A DNA stretch of 64,000 nt, taken from positions 62,001 to 126,000 of the forward strand of contig CALUSC010000003.1 of assembly GCA_944323345.1 (NCBI GenBank), written 5' to 3'. Positions 19,059 through 28,477 of the stretch are shown one piece after another. This stretch comes from an uncultured Bacteroidales bacterium (lineage in GTDB: Bacteria; Bacteroidota; Bacteroidia; Bacteroidales; UBA932). The notes below the pieces were generated by a model. The model saw only the letters and a list, made by a program, of their open reading frames with translations, ran no database searches and had not been told where the DNA came from. Within the stretch, counting starts at the first letter, position 1, and each line of letters opens with the position of its first letter. A program made the position numbers and the translations under genes.

Positions 19059-19066
19059 TAAATTTG
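19059..19066 (+). promoter_or_regulatory. -7 box before psd
   Basis: TAAATTTG matches TAnnTTTG, 24 bases before the psd ATG, suggesting that psd has its own promoter besides read-through from cdsA. No clear -33 is seen. Confidence 0.45.
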
Positions 19067-19089
19067 CAGGTTGATAACTTTAATTCATT

Positions 19090-19776
19090 ATGACTATACA
19101 TAAGGGCGGCTGGAGGATAATACTTGCGGTATGGGTGATTTGTAGTATGCTGGTCTGGTTGATCCTGCATTTTATAAGTTGCCTTTATGTCGCATTTCCA
19201 CTTGTCACGCTCCTTATTTTTTTCATGGGCTTCGTCCTCTTTTTCTTCAGGGTCCCCGCCAGGAAAATTCCGGAAGGAGATAACCTGGTCACGGCTGTGG
19301 CTGACGGCGAAATAGTCGTGCTGGACAGGGTGTACGAGCCGGAGTATCTTAAGCGAGAGTGCATCCAGGTATCCATTTATATGGATTTTTTCAACGTACA
19401 TGTGAATTTCTGGCCGGTAAGCGGTGATGTGACATATTACAAATACCATCCAGGTAAATATTTCCTTGCATTCCTGCCGAAAGCGTCAGAGCTGAATGAA
19501 CATACATCCGTGTGCGTCAGAAATTCTTACGGTGAGATATTCTTCAAGCAGCTGGCGGGAACATTCTGCCGGCGCATCGAATGTTACGCCGAGACTTCGA
19601 AGACAGGGGAGAGAGGGACGCAGTGCGGGATTATCAAGTTCGGTTCCCGCATAGACATGTATCTGCCTCTCGATGCCGACATCAAAGTCAGTCTGGGAGA
19701 GGAAGTACGAGCATGCGAGACCGTCATAGCCGAACTTGTTAACGGAAAAACTGAAACATCGTCTGACAGACGTTAA
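19090..19776 (+). CDS. psd: phosphatidylserine decarboxylase, short membrane type
   Basis: A 228-residue PSD of the short class: two N-terminal hydrophobic stretches (about 9-28 and 32-54), then the beta-rich catalytic domain with FFNVHVNFWPVSGDV and the self-cleavage site FGS, where Ser186 would become the pyruvoyl group (beta chain up to Gly185). It decarboxylates phosphatidylserine to phosphatidylethanolamine. No pssA is visible in the window. The CNNM/CorC-type gene follows after 8 bases. Confidence 0.9.
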   Translation: MTIHKGGWRIILAVWVICSMLVWLILHFISCLYVAFPLVTLLIFFMGFVLFFFRVPARKIPEGDNLVTAVADGEIVVLDRVYEPEYLKRECIQVSIYMDFFNVHVNFWPVSGDVTYYKYHPGKYFLAFLPKASELNEHTSVCVRNSYGEIFFKQLAGTFCRRIECYAETSKTGERGTQCGIIKFGSRIDMYLPLDADIKVSLGEEVRACETVIAELVNGKTETSSDRR

Positions 19777-19784
19777 AATATCTT

Positions 19785-21110
19785 ATGGAAGAAATCTTTA
19801 TCATTCTCTTGCTCATCCTCCTGAACGGAGTCTTCGCAATGTCGGAGATAGCTATCATTTCAGCAAGAAAATCCAGCCTTCAGGCAGATGCAAACAAAGG
19901 CAGCAAGGCCGCCAGGACAGCATTGAATCTGGCGCAGGATCCTGACAGGTTCCTGTCTGCGGTACAGGTAGGCATTACATTGATCGGCATACTGACCGGT
20001 ATCTTTTCCGGCAACAAGATAGCAACTGAGTTTTCTGCTCTTCTGCAGAGGGCAGGCATGGCCGCTGCAGGGGCTTCAGCCTTGGCCCAGACCATCATAG
20101 TCATACTTGTGATGTTCCTGACGCTCATTTTCGGAGAACTGGTCCCTAAAAGGATAGCCATGAGTGCCTCCGAGAAAGTTTCCAAGCTCGTTGCCGGGCC
20201 CATGAAGTTCATTTCCGTGATAGCCGCTCCTTTCGTATGGCTGCTTGCCAAGACTACTGCGCTTATAACCAGGATGCTCGGAATCAGGTACCAGGAGACT
20301 AAAGTGACGGAAGAGGAGATAAAATCCATAATCCAGGAAGGTACGGATGAAGGGGAAGTGTCGCCAGTGGAGCAGGATCTCGTGGAGCGGGTGTTTGCTC
20401 TCGGAGACCTGAAGGTAAGCACAATCATGACCTTGCGTGCTGACATCGTATGGCTTAGTCTCGAAATGTCCGAGGCGGAGATAAAGGAAACCATCGAAGG
20501 CAACATTTTCGAGGAATATCCAGTCGTGGATGATGACCTGGATCACGTGGTCGGCGTGCTGTCGCTGAAGGATTATGTACTTAATTTCGGCAGGGAAGGC
20601 GGACTGGATCTCCGGAAAATGATGAAGGAGCCGGTTTATTTCCATGAGAACATGAATGTCTATACAGTACTGGAGCAGATGAAGGAGAAAAAGATAAGCA
20701 GGGCTCTGGTATGCGACGAATTCGGGTCATGTTCCGGTATCATTACCCTGAAAGATATAATGGAAGCGCTTGTCGGCAACATCAATGACGATCATGAGGA
20801 CCCTGACATTATCGCGAGAGGGGATAACGACGGATGGCTCGTGGACGGAATGTGCCCGATGTATGATTTTCTGAGACATTTCGACATAGAGGATTCCATG
20901 GAAGATTTCGAATATACCACCGTGGCCGGACTTATTCTCGATGAACTCGACCACATGCCGGTGCCTGGCGAGAAAGTGACCTGGGGAGAATTCCAGTTTG
21001 AAGTGGTCGATATGGACGGGGCCAGAATAGATAAGGTGATAGTCAAGAAGATTCCTCAGGAATCTATGGAAAATTATCAGGACGAGACGGAATCCTATAC
21101 TGCAAAATAG
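19785..21110 (+). CDS. CNNM/CorC-type (hemolysin C family) membrane protein with CBS domains
   Basis: A 441-residue protein: an N-terminal DUF21/CNNM membrane domain (about 1-190, four hydrophobic segments, LNGVFAMSEIAIISARK and the FGELVPKRIAM block), a CBS pair (about 205-335) and a C-terminal CorC_HlyC domain (FEYTTVAGLILDELDHMPVPGE). Family members have been linked to Mg2+/Co2+ efflux; the old name hemolysin is misleading. In some Bacteroidota the gliding protein GldE is a paralogue, but nothing here shows a motility link. Confidence 0.9.
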   Translation: MEEIFIILLLILLNGVFAMSEIAIISARKSSLQADANKGSKAARTALNLAQDPDRFLSAVQVGITLIGILTGIFSGNKIATEFSALLQRAGMAAAGASALAQTIIVILVMFLTLIFGELVPKRIAMSASEKVSKLVAGPMKFISVIAAPFVWLLAKTTALITRMLGIRYQETKVTEEEIKSIIQEGTDEGEVSPVEQDLVERVFALGDLKVSTIMTLRADIVWLSLEMSEAEIKETIEGNIFEEYPVVDDDLDHVVGVLSLKDYVLNFGREGGLDLRKMMKEPVYFHENMNVYTVLEQMKEKKISRALVCDEFGSCSGIITLKDIMEALVGNINDDHEDPDIIARGDNDGWLVDGMCPMYDFLRHFDIEDSMEDFEYTTVAGLILDELDHMPVPGEKVTWGEFQFEVVDMDGARIDKVIVKKIPQESMENYQDETESYTAK

Positions 21111-21114
21111 ATAA

Positions 21115-21156
21115 TTGATAGAAAAGGAGGAATTATTTTTCCTCCTTTTCTATCAA
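21115..21156. terminator. shared bidirectional terminator between convergent genes
   Basis: A perfect 18-bp inverted repeat (21115-21132 and 21139-21156, ends ttgatagaaaa/ttttctatcaa) around a 6-base loop. The right arm is coding sequence for the last residues of IspG, so the ispG stop codon lies in the loop. U-runs are weak on both sides. Confidence 0.75.
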
Positions 21157-22470
21157 TTCGAGCAGTCTGTCTATAGCTTCCTTTTCAGGTATATGTCTGA
21201 GTACAGGCGTTTTTTTCCTGTATATGGATACTTTGTGGTTTCCTTCACCGACATATCCCCAGTCAGCGTCCGCCATTTCTCCCGGACCGTTCACTATGCA
21301 GCCCATGACGGCTATTACCGTTCCTTTCAGGTGAGATGTCCTGCGTTTGACTTCGTTGAAGGTTTCTTCCAGATTATACATGGTCCTGCCGCATCCCGGA
21401 CAGGCTACATATTCCGGTTTGTAGAATCTCCGGCGTGCTGCCTGCATAAGTTCGTCAGTAAAATATTCCGCATCCGGACTGCCGTCGAGCAGTACTTCGT
21501 TTCCATCCTGATCCAGATAGCTGCCTTTCAGTTCCAGTTCATCTATTTCTTTGTCCAGTAGCATCTTGCCGAAATCGCACGACATGTCGAGCATCAGTCT
21601 TTCCCTCGATGTGGCCGTGTATGTGGCGACAGCTTTCTTATTTTCGAGTTTCATTGCCGTAAGGGAAGAATGCAGTTTGTGCCCGTACCTGTCTGCCAGA
21701 TATGCAGCTACCGGGATTTCATTTACCGGGTCTTCCGTCAGGGATACCCTTATCGTGTCTCCGATGCCTTCAGAAAGAAGCGCGGAAATACCGACAGCTG
21801 ACTTTATTCTCCCGGAGTCGCCGTTTCCGGCTTCAGTTACTCCGAGGTGCAGCGGAAAGGCAATTCCCTTTTCTTTCATGGCCTGGGCCAGGAGTCTGTA
21901 AGCTTCGACCATAACTATGGTGTTGCTGGCTTTCAGGGAAACTACGACATTGCGGAAATCATTCCTGACACACAGATCCAGCCATTCCATGGCAGCTTCT
22001 TTCATGGCCAGCGGCGTATTTCCGTACAGATTCGTGATCCGGTCGCCTAAAGAGCCGTGATTCAGTCCTATCCTGAGAGCCGTGCCGTGTTTTTTGCAGA
22101 CTTCTGTCAGTCTGGAGAATTGTTCACATGCCTTGGAAAAATCCTTATGGAAGTTGCCGGGATTTATCCTTACCTTTTCCACGACTTCAGCGGCGGCAAT
22201 GGCGATTTCTGATGAAAAATGGACATCGGCCACAAGCGGGACGTTTATTCCGAGATTTCCGAGTCTTTTCCTGATTTCGGCCAGTGCCCTGACATCATCC
22301 ATGGCAGGAACGGTCAGCCTTATCATCTGCGCTCCTGCTTCATGCAGCCGTATGCACTGCCTTACCGATGCTTCGATGTCTGCAGTGTGGGTATTGCACA
22401 TGGTCTGTACTACGATGGGATGCCCGCCACCGATAGTCACATTACCGACTTTCACTTCATTGGTATCCAT
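21133..22470 (-). CDS. ispG: 4-hydroxy-3-methylbut-2-enyl diphosphate synthase IspG, with shortened insert
   Basis: A 445-residue 4Fe-4S enzyme of the MEP isoprenoid pathway converting MEcPP to HMBPP. TIM-barrel part: RLTVPAMDDVRALAEI, RINPGNFHKDF, GLNHGSLGDRI and GVTEAGNGDSGRIKSAVGI. Cluster ligands Cys357 and Cys360 (CPGCGRT) and Cys391 with Glu398 (GCIVNGPGEMADAD) are present. E. coli IspG has about 372 residues, while most Bacteroidota forms have about 600 because of an inserted domain. Here only about 95 residues (258-353) separate the two conserved parts. It is last in the ligA directon, 21 bases after the beta-barrel gene. Confidence 0.95.
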   Translation of the reverse strand: MDTNEVKVGNVTIGGGHPIVVQTMCNTHTADIEASVRQCIRLHEAGAQMIRLTVPAMDDVRALAEIRKRLGNLGINVPLVADVHFSSEIAIAAAEVVEKVRINPGNFHKDFSKACEQFSRLTEVCKKHGTALRIGLNHGSLGDRITNLYGNTPLAMKEAAMEWLDLCVRNDFRNVVVSLKASNTIVMVEAYRLLAQAMKEKGIAFPLHLGVTEAGNGDSGRIKSAVGISALLSEGIGDTIRVSLTEDPVNEIPVAAYLADRYGHKLHSSLTAMKLENKKAVATYTATSRERLMLDMSCDFGKMLLDKEIDELELKGSYLDQDGNEVLLDGSPDAEYFTDELMQAARRRFYKPEYVACPGCGRTMYNLEETFNEVKRRTSHLKGTVIAVMGCIVNGPGEMADADWGYVGEGNHKVSIYRKKTPVLRHIPEKEAIDRLLELIEKEEK

Positions 22471-22491
22471 AATATCATGTATCCGAATAAG

Positions 22492-23439
22492 TTATTCAAC
22501 GCTGTTTTCTGCCGGAATATTCGACTGTATGCTTCTGATCAGTCCGAGATGTTCCTTGGCTTCCTGTCTCAGAGCATGTTTCGTTTTTCCTACGCGTTTG
22601 GTCAGCTGGAAATGCACCCCGACTGAGAATACGAAATTCGTCGGATATGCATAACGGTAATAATACTGGCTGTAATAGTTCGGTTTATACAATGACCCCA
22701 TGGAATGCTTGTACATGGCTGTAAAATGTATTTCTATCGGGTCGAATATGAATGCGAAACCGGCACCTCCCTTGATACCGTAGTCGAAGCGCAGGTCGGT
22801 ATCCAGAAAAGAATTTCTGATATTGTCAGCTACGTTTTCTCCGAATCTGTTGATACTAAGTCTGTATCCGCCGAAAAGCCCGATATTTACCATGAGTTTC
22901 ATTTTCCAGAAATCGAAATGGCAATGAGCCATTACCGGCACTTCCACTACTTGCATCACGGCGCCGGTAGCTCCTTCCAGGCTCGGAGTATATCCTTCTT
23001 CATCTTCTTCGAACTGGTAACCCTCCTGGCCGTAGAAAATCCCTGCCTGTATGCCGAAATACGGCATATAGCCGAACATTTTGCCATATCGGGTGTACAG
23101 GAAACCGAAATTGACCGGTACGAAACGGAACTTCTGCTGCATGGTCGGATTCCAGCTTACCTGGCTCAGTCCCATGCCATACTGGAAACCTATCATCGTG
23201 TAGTCATTGATAGGTATGTCTCTCGTCAGGTCGAGGCTGTCCAGGTACTCATCGCTAAGGGAGTCTATATCCGTCACTTCCAGATCGAGACTTAGAGTAT
23301 CGGGCGATACCTGGTTTTCCGGAGTGTCTTCCTCTACTGACAGACCGTCAGGCAGCTGGGCTTTTGCCTGCGGCATTCCGACGGCCGCCAGTGCCGCGGC
23401 CGACAATACCGAATATAAAAATTTCCGAAACATTTCCAT
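22492..23439 (-). CDS. outer membrane beta-barrel protein (PorT-like)
   Basis: A 315-residue protein with a signal peptide (about 1-26, ending AKAQ), an acidic linker (about 30-65) and an eight-stranded-type barrel with aromatic girdle patterns (VPVNFGFLYTRYG, IGLFGGYRLSINRFG, NFVFSVGVHFQL). A charged helical tail follows the last strand. It is close in size and layout to PorT/OMP_b-brl_2 proteins; whether it belongs to type IX secretion cannot be decided. ATG 23439 lies one base after the stop of the upstream lipoprotein gene; 23433 is an alternative. Confidence 0.75.
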   Translation of the reverse strand: MEMFRKFLYSVLSAAALAAVGMPQAKAQLPDGLSVEEDTPENQVSPDTLSLDLEVTDIDSLSDEYLDSLDLTRDIPINDYTMIGFQYGMGLSQVSWNPTMQQKFRFVPVNFGFLYTRYGKMFGYMPYFGIQAGIFYGQEGYQFEEDEEGYTPSLEGATGAVMQVVEVPVMAHCHFDFWKMKLMVNIGLFGGYRLSINRFGENVADNIRNSFLDTDLRFDYGIKGGAGFAFIFDPIEIHFTAMYKHSMGSLYKPNYYSQYYYRYAYPTNFVFSVGVHFQLTKRVGKTKHALRQEAKEHLGLIRSIQSNIPAENSVE

Positions 23440-23440
23440 C

Positions 23441-25243
23441 CTATTTGAACAATTCTCCCACATCTATGCTCTGTTCGAGTTCAGTCATTTCAGGGATATC
23501 AATCAATGTGTTCCCGTCATCCAGCTTGTAGAACTTCACTTTTTCCGGCTGCTTGTGTTCGAGCAGGTTTCCCGTATCCACAAGTCCGTTTCTGTTCAGG
23601 TCTTCAGTAATCCTTATGGAATATTTTCCGGCCGTTATGTACGGAAACAGCAGGGTTGCGTCCTGTTCTATCGTGAACGAACGTATTGTCTTGTCACGTT
23701 TTTCATTCAGCAGATCGATGATGTATTTGTTGTCGACATTGCTCAATGTCAGTGTCAGCGAACTCAGTTTGTCATCATTGGGAAGAGTTACCTTGACTTC
23801 CGAGCTGTCATTGTAGAATCCGTTTATATCCTTGAATTTATGGTGAGGGACTTTAAGGAAATACTCATATCCGGGCAGCAGTTTCGAGGTCGGCCGTACG
23901 ACATATTTCCTAAGGTTCAGGCTGTCCTGGACTACTGTATAGGTATCGGTAAATTCCTGCTGCTTCGGATTCAGGTACCGGAATTCCAGGGAGTCGAATG
24001 CAGATTCCACCAGAGGGAATTTGAATTCTATAAGGAATCCGTACTGTTCAACAGTCTCAGGCTCGGCAGTAATGGAAAATACTGTAGTCGTATCTTCTTT
24101 CTTTATGTCCTTGCGCGAACTCTTCGCGACGTTCTTCTCACGCGGTTTCGTGAGTTTGAATTCTTCGAGGGTAGGCACGAGCTGTCCCAGCGTGTCCGTC
24201 TTCATGTAATTAACGTTCAGGACGAGCGTATCCGGCTGCGGCCTTGGGTCATTCACCCATATTTCGAGGCTGTCCTGTTCCAGATTGAACTGGGTTATGA
24301 GCTTGTCAGCCGGAATCCCTGTCATCCATATCGAGTCTATCTGTGCATACGGTGCCATGAATGTGATGTATGCCGTTCTTTCCCCGATGCGCTCACGGTT
24401 GACTATCATCTGTTTTGACGGGACTTCCTTGAAAAGGTTCAGTTCATATTCAGTCTTTCTGGCCAGACATGCCGTCGTATCGGTCATTATGTATTTCCTG
24501 AGTTCCGGTATTGTGTCATTGACCTTGGTCACAGGTCTGATCAGGGTATCGATAAAAGCCACCTGCTCCTGGTCGGCCTCATAGATATTGTTGTTGTTCA
24601 TATCCATTATGGCGTACATCCTGTAGACGGTATCCTGAATGTTCCTGAGGCAGAAAAAGCCCCAGTCGTCTGTCTTTATGGCAGCATCGGGCCTGTGTTT
24701 GAAAATGGCGGAGTCCGAGTGGTCCTTGTAAAGCATGACAGTGGCCCCTTTGACCGGCATCAGAGTATTGCAGTCCTGGACTATTCCTGTCACCATCATC
24801 GAATCCAGATGTTTCCCGGTGGAGAATACCATTGCGTAGCCAGGGAACATGTTCCCTTCGTTATTGTCTGCTATGGCATTGGTCACATCCATAACGTATG
24901 TCTTGTTCGAGTCCAGGTCGGATTCGAAATATATTATCACGCTTTTGTTCCTTATTTTATATTTCGGGGCTTTTTCCAGCGGGGGAGAGAGGAACAGGCT
25001 CTGGACATCCTTGACGACCACGAATTCATCGAAAGTCAGCGACAGCTGCGTCTTGTGTCTTGTCACCATCGTATCTCCCGGCTGCGGATAATATTTTACA
25101 AGTACCGGAGGTATTGTATCTTTCGGCCCTCCGCTCGGCGGCGTAGTCGTGTTCGCGCATGAGGGTGAAAATACCAGAGCCCCGACAGCCGCTACTACGG
25201 CTGCAAGAGGAAGATATTGCGATAATCCTTTCTTCATTTTCAT
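23441..25243 (-). CDS. Ig-like domain-containing lipoprotein
   Basis: A 600-residue surface or periplasmic lipoprotein. The N-terminus has a hydrophobic segment and lipobox FSPSC followed by the family-typical TTPPSGGPKDTIPPVL. A bacterial Ig-like (Big_5) domain covers about 40-130 (LSLTFDEFVVV, NKSVIIYF), then a carboxypeptidase-regulatory-like beta sandwich (about 140-215) and long beta-rich repeats. This protein type is conserved in Bacteroidota, often beside rel and barrel genes, without a known function. It lies 50 bases after relA/spoT and one base before the beta-barrel gene, suggesting that the two products work together. Confidence 0.8.
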   Translation of the reverse strand: MKMKKGLSQYLPLAAVVAAVGALVFSPSCANTTTPPSGGPKDTIPPVLVKYYPQPGDTMVTRHKTQLSLTFDEFVVVKDVQSLFLSPPLEKAPKYKIRNKSVIIYFESDLDSNKTYVMDVTNAIADNNEGNMFPGYAMVFSTGKHLDSMMVTGIVQDCNTLMPVKGATVMLYKDHSDSAIFKHRPDAAIKTDDWGFFCLRNIQDTVYRMYAIMDMNNNNIYEADQEQVAFIDTLIRPVTKVNDTIPELRKYIMTDTTACLARKTEYELNLFKEVPSKQMIVNRERIGERTAYITFMAPYAQIDSIWMTGIPADKLITQFNLEQDSLEIWVNDPRPQPDTLVLNVNYMKTDTLGQLVPTLEEFKLTKPREKNVAKSSRKDIKKEDTTTVFSITAEPETVEQYGFLIEFKFPLVESAFDSLEFRYLNPKQQEFTDTYTVVQDSLNLRKYVVRPTSKLLPGYEYFLKVPHHKFKDINGFYNDSSEVKVTLPNDDKLSSLTLTLSNVDNKYIIDLLNEKRDKTIRSFTIEQDATLLFPYITAGKYSIRITEDLNRNGLVDTGNLLEHKQPEKVKFYKLDDGNTLIDIPEMTELEQSIDVGELFK

Positions 25244-25293
25244 TTTTACGTTTTACATTCAGGGCGCGGCCGGCTCAAATGCCGTGCCTGTCT

Positions 25294-27519
25294 CTACATG
25301 TCGGTACGGATGACACTCTGCACCCCGTCTATTTTTCCAAGTCTGCGGATGAGCTTTTCCAGATCATCCTTGTCATGTACATAAAGGTCGATATATCCGT
25401 CGAATACCTCATCTTCTGTATTGAGATAGATTCTTCTCATGTTTACATTCATTACGAGCGATATATATCGCGATATTTCGTTGATGATACCTATCCGGTC
25501 ATATCCTTTCAGGGAAAGTCTCACCAGGAAGGCCTGGTCTGCCTCCTGTTCCCATTGCGTCTGGACTATGCGGTCGCCATGCTTGGCCGCAATGCTGTTC
25601 GCCACACTGCATGACTTCTTGTGTACTGTAATCGTACCGTCCGAAGCCAGAAAGCCTACTACGCTGTCTCCCGGTATTGGATTGCAGCAGCCGGCAATGA
25701 CGTATTTGTGTGCACCGTCGCTCTTGTCGTTGATGACATATCTGTCATCTTTCCTGTCCTTGCTCTTGAACCACGGAAAAGACCATTTGCCCTGCTTTTC
25801 ATCTTCCTTTTTAAGTATCTGTTCGAGATTTCCCAGTTTGAGTATTCCTGCTCCGATACGGAAAAACAGCTCGTCTTTCTCTCCTTCGAAAATTTCATAT
25901 CCGTCGAGCAGTTTTCTTATAACCTTGTCAGTCATCTTGCAGCCCAGGGCAGACAGCTGCTCTTCCAGCATGCTTTTCCCGACCCTGATGCTTTCCTGCC
26001 TTTCTCCCTTGAAATAATCTATGACTATGTTCTTTGCCTTCCGCGTCACGAGGAACTGGAGCCAGGCCCTCTTCGGCTTTTCGTTTTCCGCGGTTATGAT
26101 TTCCACCTGGTCTCCGGATCTGAGCACATAGGTCAGCGGAACGAGCTTCATGTTGACTTTGGCGGCGATGGCCTTGTTCCCTATTTCAGTATGTATCATG
26201 TAGGCGAAATCCAGTGCAGTCGCCCCTTTCTGAATGCTTTTCTGCTCTCCCTTAGGCGTAAATACCAGAATGTCCGTGGTTGTCAGGTCGTTATGAATGA
26301 TGTCCAGCAGCTCCAGCGAATTGACATCAGGATTCACGAGGATTTCCTTCACCTTGCTTATCCATTTGTCCATCTCGCTTTCATTTTCGCTGACGAAGCC
26401 GTCTTTCTTGTATGCCCAGTGTGCCGCAATGCCTTTCTCCGCTATGTCGTTCATTCTCTGGGTCCTAATCTGTACTTCAATCCAGATGCCGGAATGGCTC
26501 ATCAGTGTACAGTGCAGAGCTTCGTAGCCGTTGTTCTTCGGATGTTTTACCCAGTCTCGTATCCTGTCGCTCTTGTATTTGTAGATGCCTGTAATGATGG
26601 AGAATACATGATAACACTGGTCTCTTTCCATATCCTTGGTACAGCCCTGTCCGGGATTGAATATGATCCTGACAGCATAAAGGTCATATATCTGTTCGAA
26701 CGTAATGCCTTTGGTGACTATCTTGTGCCAGATGGAATAAGGGGTCTTGACCCTTTTCTTTATCTCGAAATCGAATCCCGCCTTTTTCAGAGCCTCGTCT
26801 ATAGGCTGGATAAATTCGTCTATTTCCTTTTCCTTGTCGGAAATGTTCCTGTTGATTTTCTCCGTGATTTCGTTGAACGCTTCAGGTTCCTTGTATCTGA
26901 GCCAGATGTCCTCCATCTCCGATTTCACTTCATACAGACCCAGCCGGTGGGCGAGGGGGATGAAGATGAACATGGTTTCAGACAATATCTTGTCCCTTTT
27001 GTATTCCGGCATGAATTCTATGGTCCTGCAGTTGTGGAGCCTGTCTGCCAGCTTGATCAGTACGACGCGGACATCATCGTTGAGAGTAAGAAGAATGCGC
27101 TTGAAATTCTCTGCCTGTATGCTTTTCTTTTCCGCCTTGTCCTCGTTGTCGAGTACCGTCTTGATTTTCGTCAGGCCGTCCACGAGGGAGGCGATCTTTT
27201 CCCCGAAAAGGTTGCTGATGTCTTCTACCGTATATTCGGTGTCTTCCACCACATCGTGCAGCAGTGCCGCTGCAATGGATTTGTATCCTAAACCTATATT
27301 GCTTACGACAATCTTGGCTACGGCAATCGGATGCAGGATATAAGGCTCTCCGGAGCGCCTTCTCACCCCTTTGTGGGCCTCGTTGGCGAAGTCGAACGCC
27401 CTTTGGACGACGTCGAGCTCTTTCTGGTTGGCACATCGCTTTCTGGCCGCCTCCTTGAGGTCGGCGAAATCTCTTGCTATGATGTCGAAGTCTTCTTTGG
27501 TAAATTCAGATACAGGCAT
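25294..27519 (-). CDS. bifunctional (p)ppGpp synthetase/hydrolase (RelA/SpoT)
   Basis: A 741-residue Rel enzyme. The HD hydrolase domain is intact (YILHPIAVAKIV, His88-Asp89 in LLHDVVEDT, LIKLADRLHNCRT), the synthetase domain has TPYSIWHKI and YDLYAVRIIF, a TGS domain begins at ILVFTPKGEQKSIQKGATALD, and a zinc-finger-like GCCNPIPGD plus an ACT domain close the protein. Both activities are therefore expected, making this the main stringent-response regulator. The gene follows yihY by 22 bases. Confidence 0.95.
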   Translation of the reverse strand: MPVSEFTKEDFDIIARDFADLKEAARKRCANQKELDVVQRAFDFANEAHKGVRRRSGEPYILHPIAVAKIVVSNIGLGYKSIAAALLHDVVEDTEYTVEDISNLFGEKIASLVDGLTKIKTVLDNEDKAEKKSIQAENFKRILLTLNDDVRVVLIKLADRLHNCRTIEFMPEYKRDKILSETMFIFIPLAHRLGLYEVKSEMEDIWLRYKEPEAFNEITEKINRNISDKEKEIDEFIQPIDEALKKAGFDFEIKKRVKTPYSIWHKIVTKGITFEQIYDLYAVRIIFNPGQGCTKDMERDQCYHVFSIITGIYKYKSDRIRDWVKHPKNNGYEALHCTLMSHSGIWIEVQIRTQRMNDIAEKGIAAHWAYKKDGFVSENESEMDKWISKVKEILVNPDVNSLELLDIIHNDLTTTDILVFTPKGEQKSIQKGATALDFAYMIHTEIGNKAIAAKVNMKLVPLTYVLRSGDQVEIITAENEKPKRAWLQFLVTRKAKNIVIDYFKGERQESIRVGKSMLEEQLSALGCKMTDKVIRKLLDGYEIFEGEKDELFFRIGAGILKLGNLEQILKKEDEKQGKWSFPWFKSKDRKDDRYVINDKSDGAHKYVIAGCCNPIPGDSVVGFLASDGTITVHKKSCSVANSIAAKHGDRIVQTQWEQEADQAFLVRLSLKGYDRIGIINEISRYISLVMNVNMRRIYLNTEDEVFDGYIDLYVHDKDDLEKLIRRLGKIDGVQSVIRTDM

Positions 27520-27541
27520 ATTAAAGTTTTTTCAAGTGTTA

Positions 27542-28465
27542 TTATTCTATATTGTAATTGTCTACATGCTGGTAAGCGTATGACAGTTCCGCACCGAACA
27601 GGATTATGAACCATCCGAAATTCATCCAGAACATGAAAAGCGGAATGGCGGCCACCGCTCCGTACACCATATTGAGCCTGGTCACGAAAAGCTGCGTTTC
27701 AAGATACAGGTACTGAAGGACGGTAAATGCGAGAGCAGATATGGCTGCGGCGCGCAATGCATTTGTATATATGACTTTATAATTCGGTATGAATTTATAC
27801 ATGGCTGAAAATGTCAGGGTGGCGACTATATAGAATAGCACCCAGGCCAGAATGGAAGCGATGGAGTCGAAATAAGCTACGCCGAGGCCTATTCCCTTGA
27901 GCATGTCCGTATATACTATTGATCCTGAGAAGAACAGCATGATAACGAACGGAGCTATGAACAGGATTGCGATGTAGAAAGATATCCTTTTGAAAATATT
28001 GCGGGATTTCCTTACTCTCCAGACATTGTTGAAAACCCTTTCCACGGATATCATCATCCAGAAGACAAGCCAGACGAACAGCAATGCACTGACAAGCCCC
28101 ATTCCGCTGGACTGGGCCGTGTCAATGATATTGTTGGCGAATCCGAGCACCATATCGATGGTTTCCTGGGAATTGCTGAAATATGCATAAAGGAGTTCCC
28201 TCAGTTTGTCGGCAAGGCCGAGACCTCCGGTAATGGCGAACACTACTGCCAGAAAAGGTACGGCAGACATGGTGCCGAAGAAGCTCAGGGCCACTGCCTG
28301 AAATCCTATTCTTTCAGCTGAAAAAGTCTTTATGGTGATAATAAGGACTTTGAGATATTTTATGCTTCTGGCTTTGGCACGCGAAAAATCCTCGATATCC
28401 AGATGCCAGATATCTTCCGTGATGAAACGTTTGACTCTTTTCAATATTTCCAGAGGGTTCTTCAT
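27542..28465 (-). CDS. YihY/BrkB-family inner membrane protein
   Basis: A 307-residue polytopic protein with six hydrophobic segments and the family blocks AVALSFFGTMSAVPFLAVV and YKFIPNYKV. It was once annotated as RNase BN, which was later shown to be wrong; the true role is unknown and transport of small molecules or lipids has been proposed. It lies 12 bases after the thioesterase gene in the ligA directon. Confidence 0.9.
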   Translation of the reverse strand: MKNPLEILKRVKRFITEDIWHLDIEDFSRAKARSIKYLKVLIITIKTFSAERIGFQAVALSFFGTMSAVPFLAVVFAITGGLGLADKLRELLYAYFSNSQETIDMVLGFANNIIDTAQSSGMGLVSALLFVWLVFWMMISVERVFNNVWRVRKSRNIFKRISFYIAILFIAPFVIMLFFSGSIVYTDMLKGIGLGVAYFDSIASILAWVLFYIVATLTFSAMYKFIPNYKVIYTNALRAAAISALAFTVLQYLYLETQLFVTRLNMVYGAVAAIPLFMFWMNFGWFIILFGAELSYAYQHVDNYNIE

Positions 28466-28477
28466 CCGCGCGGCCTG

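Noticed and set aside
23207..24418. A 403-codon open frame opposite the Ig-like lipoprotein and beta-barrel genes
   Set aside because: It spans two real genes on the other strand and lacks any domain or signal sequence.
25621..27291. A 556-codon open frame on the plus strand opposite relA/spoT
   Set aside because: The antisense reading shows no recognisable motif, is rich in Phe/Val/Tyr as expected from reversed codons, and the minus-strand protein is a complete, well-known enzyme.
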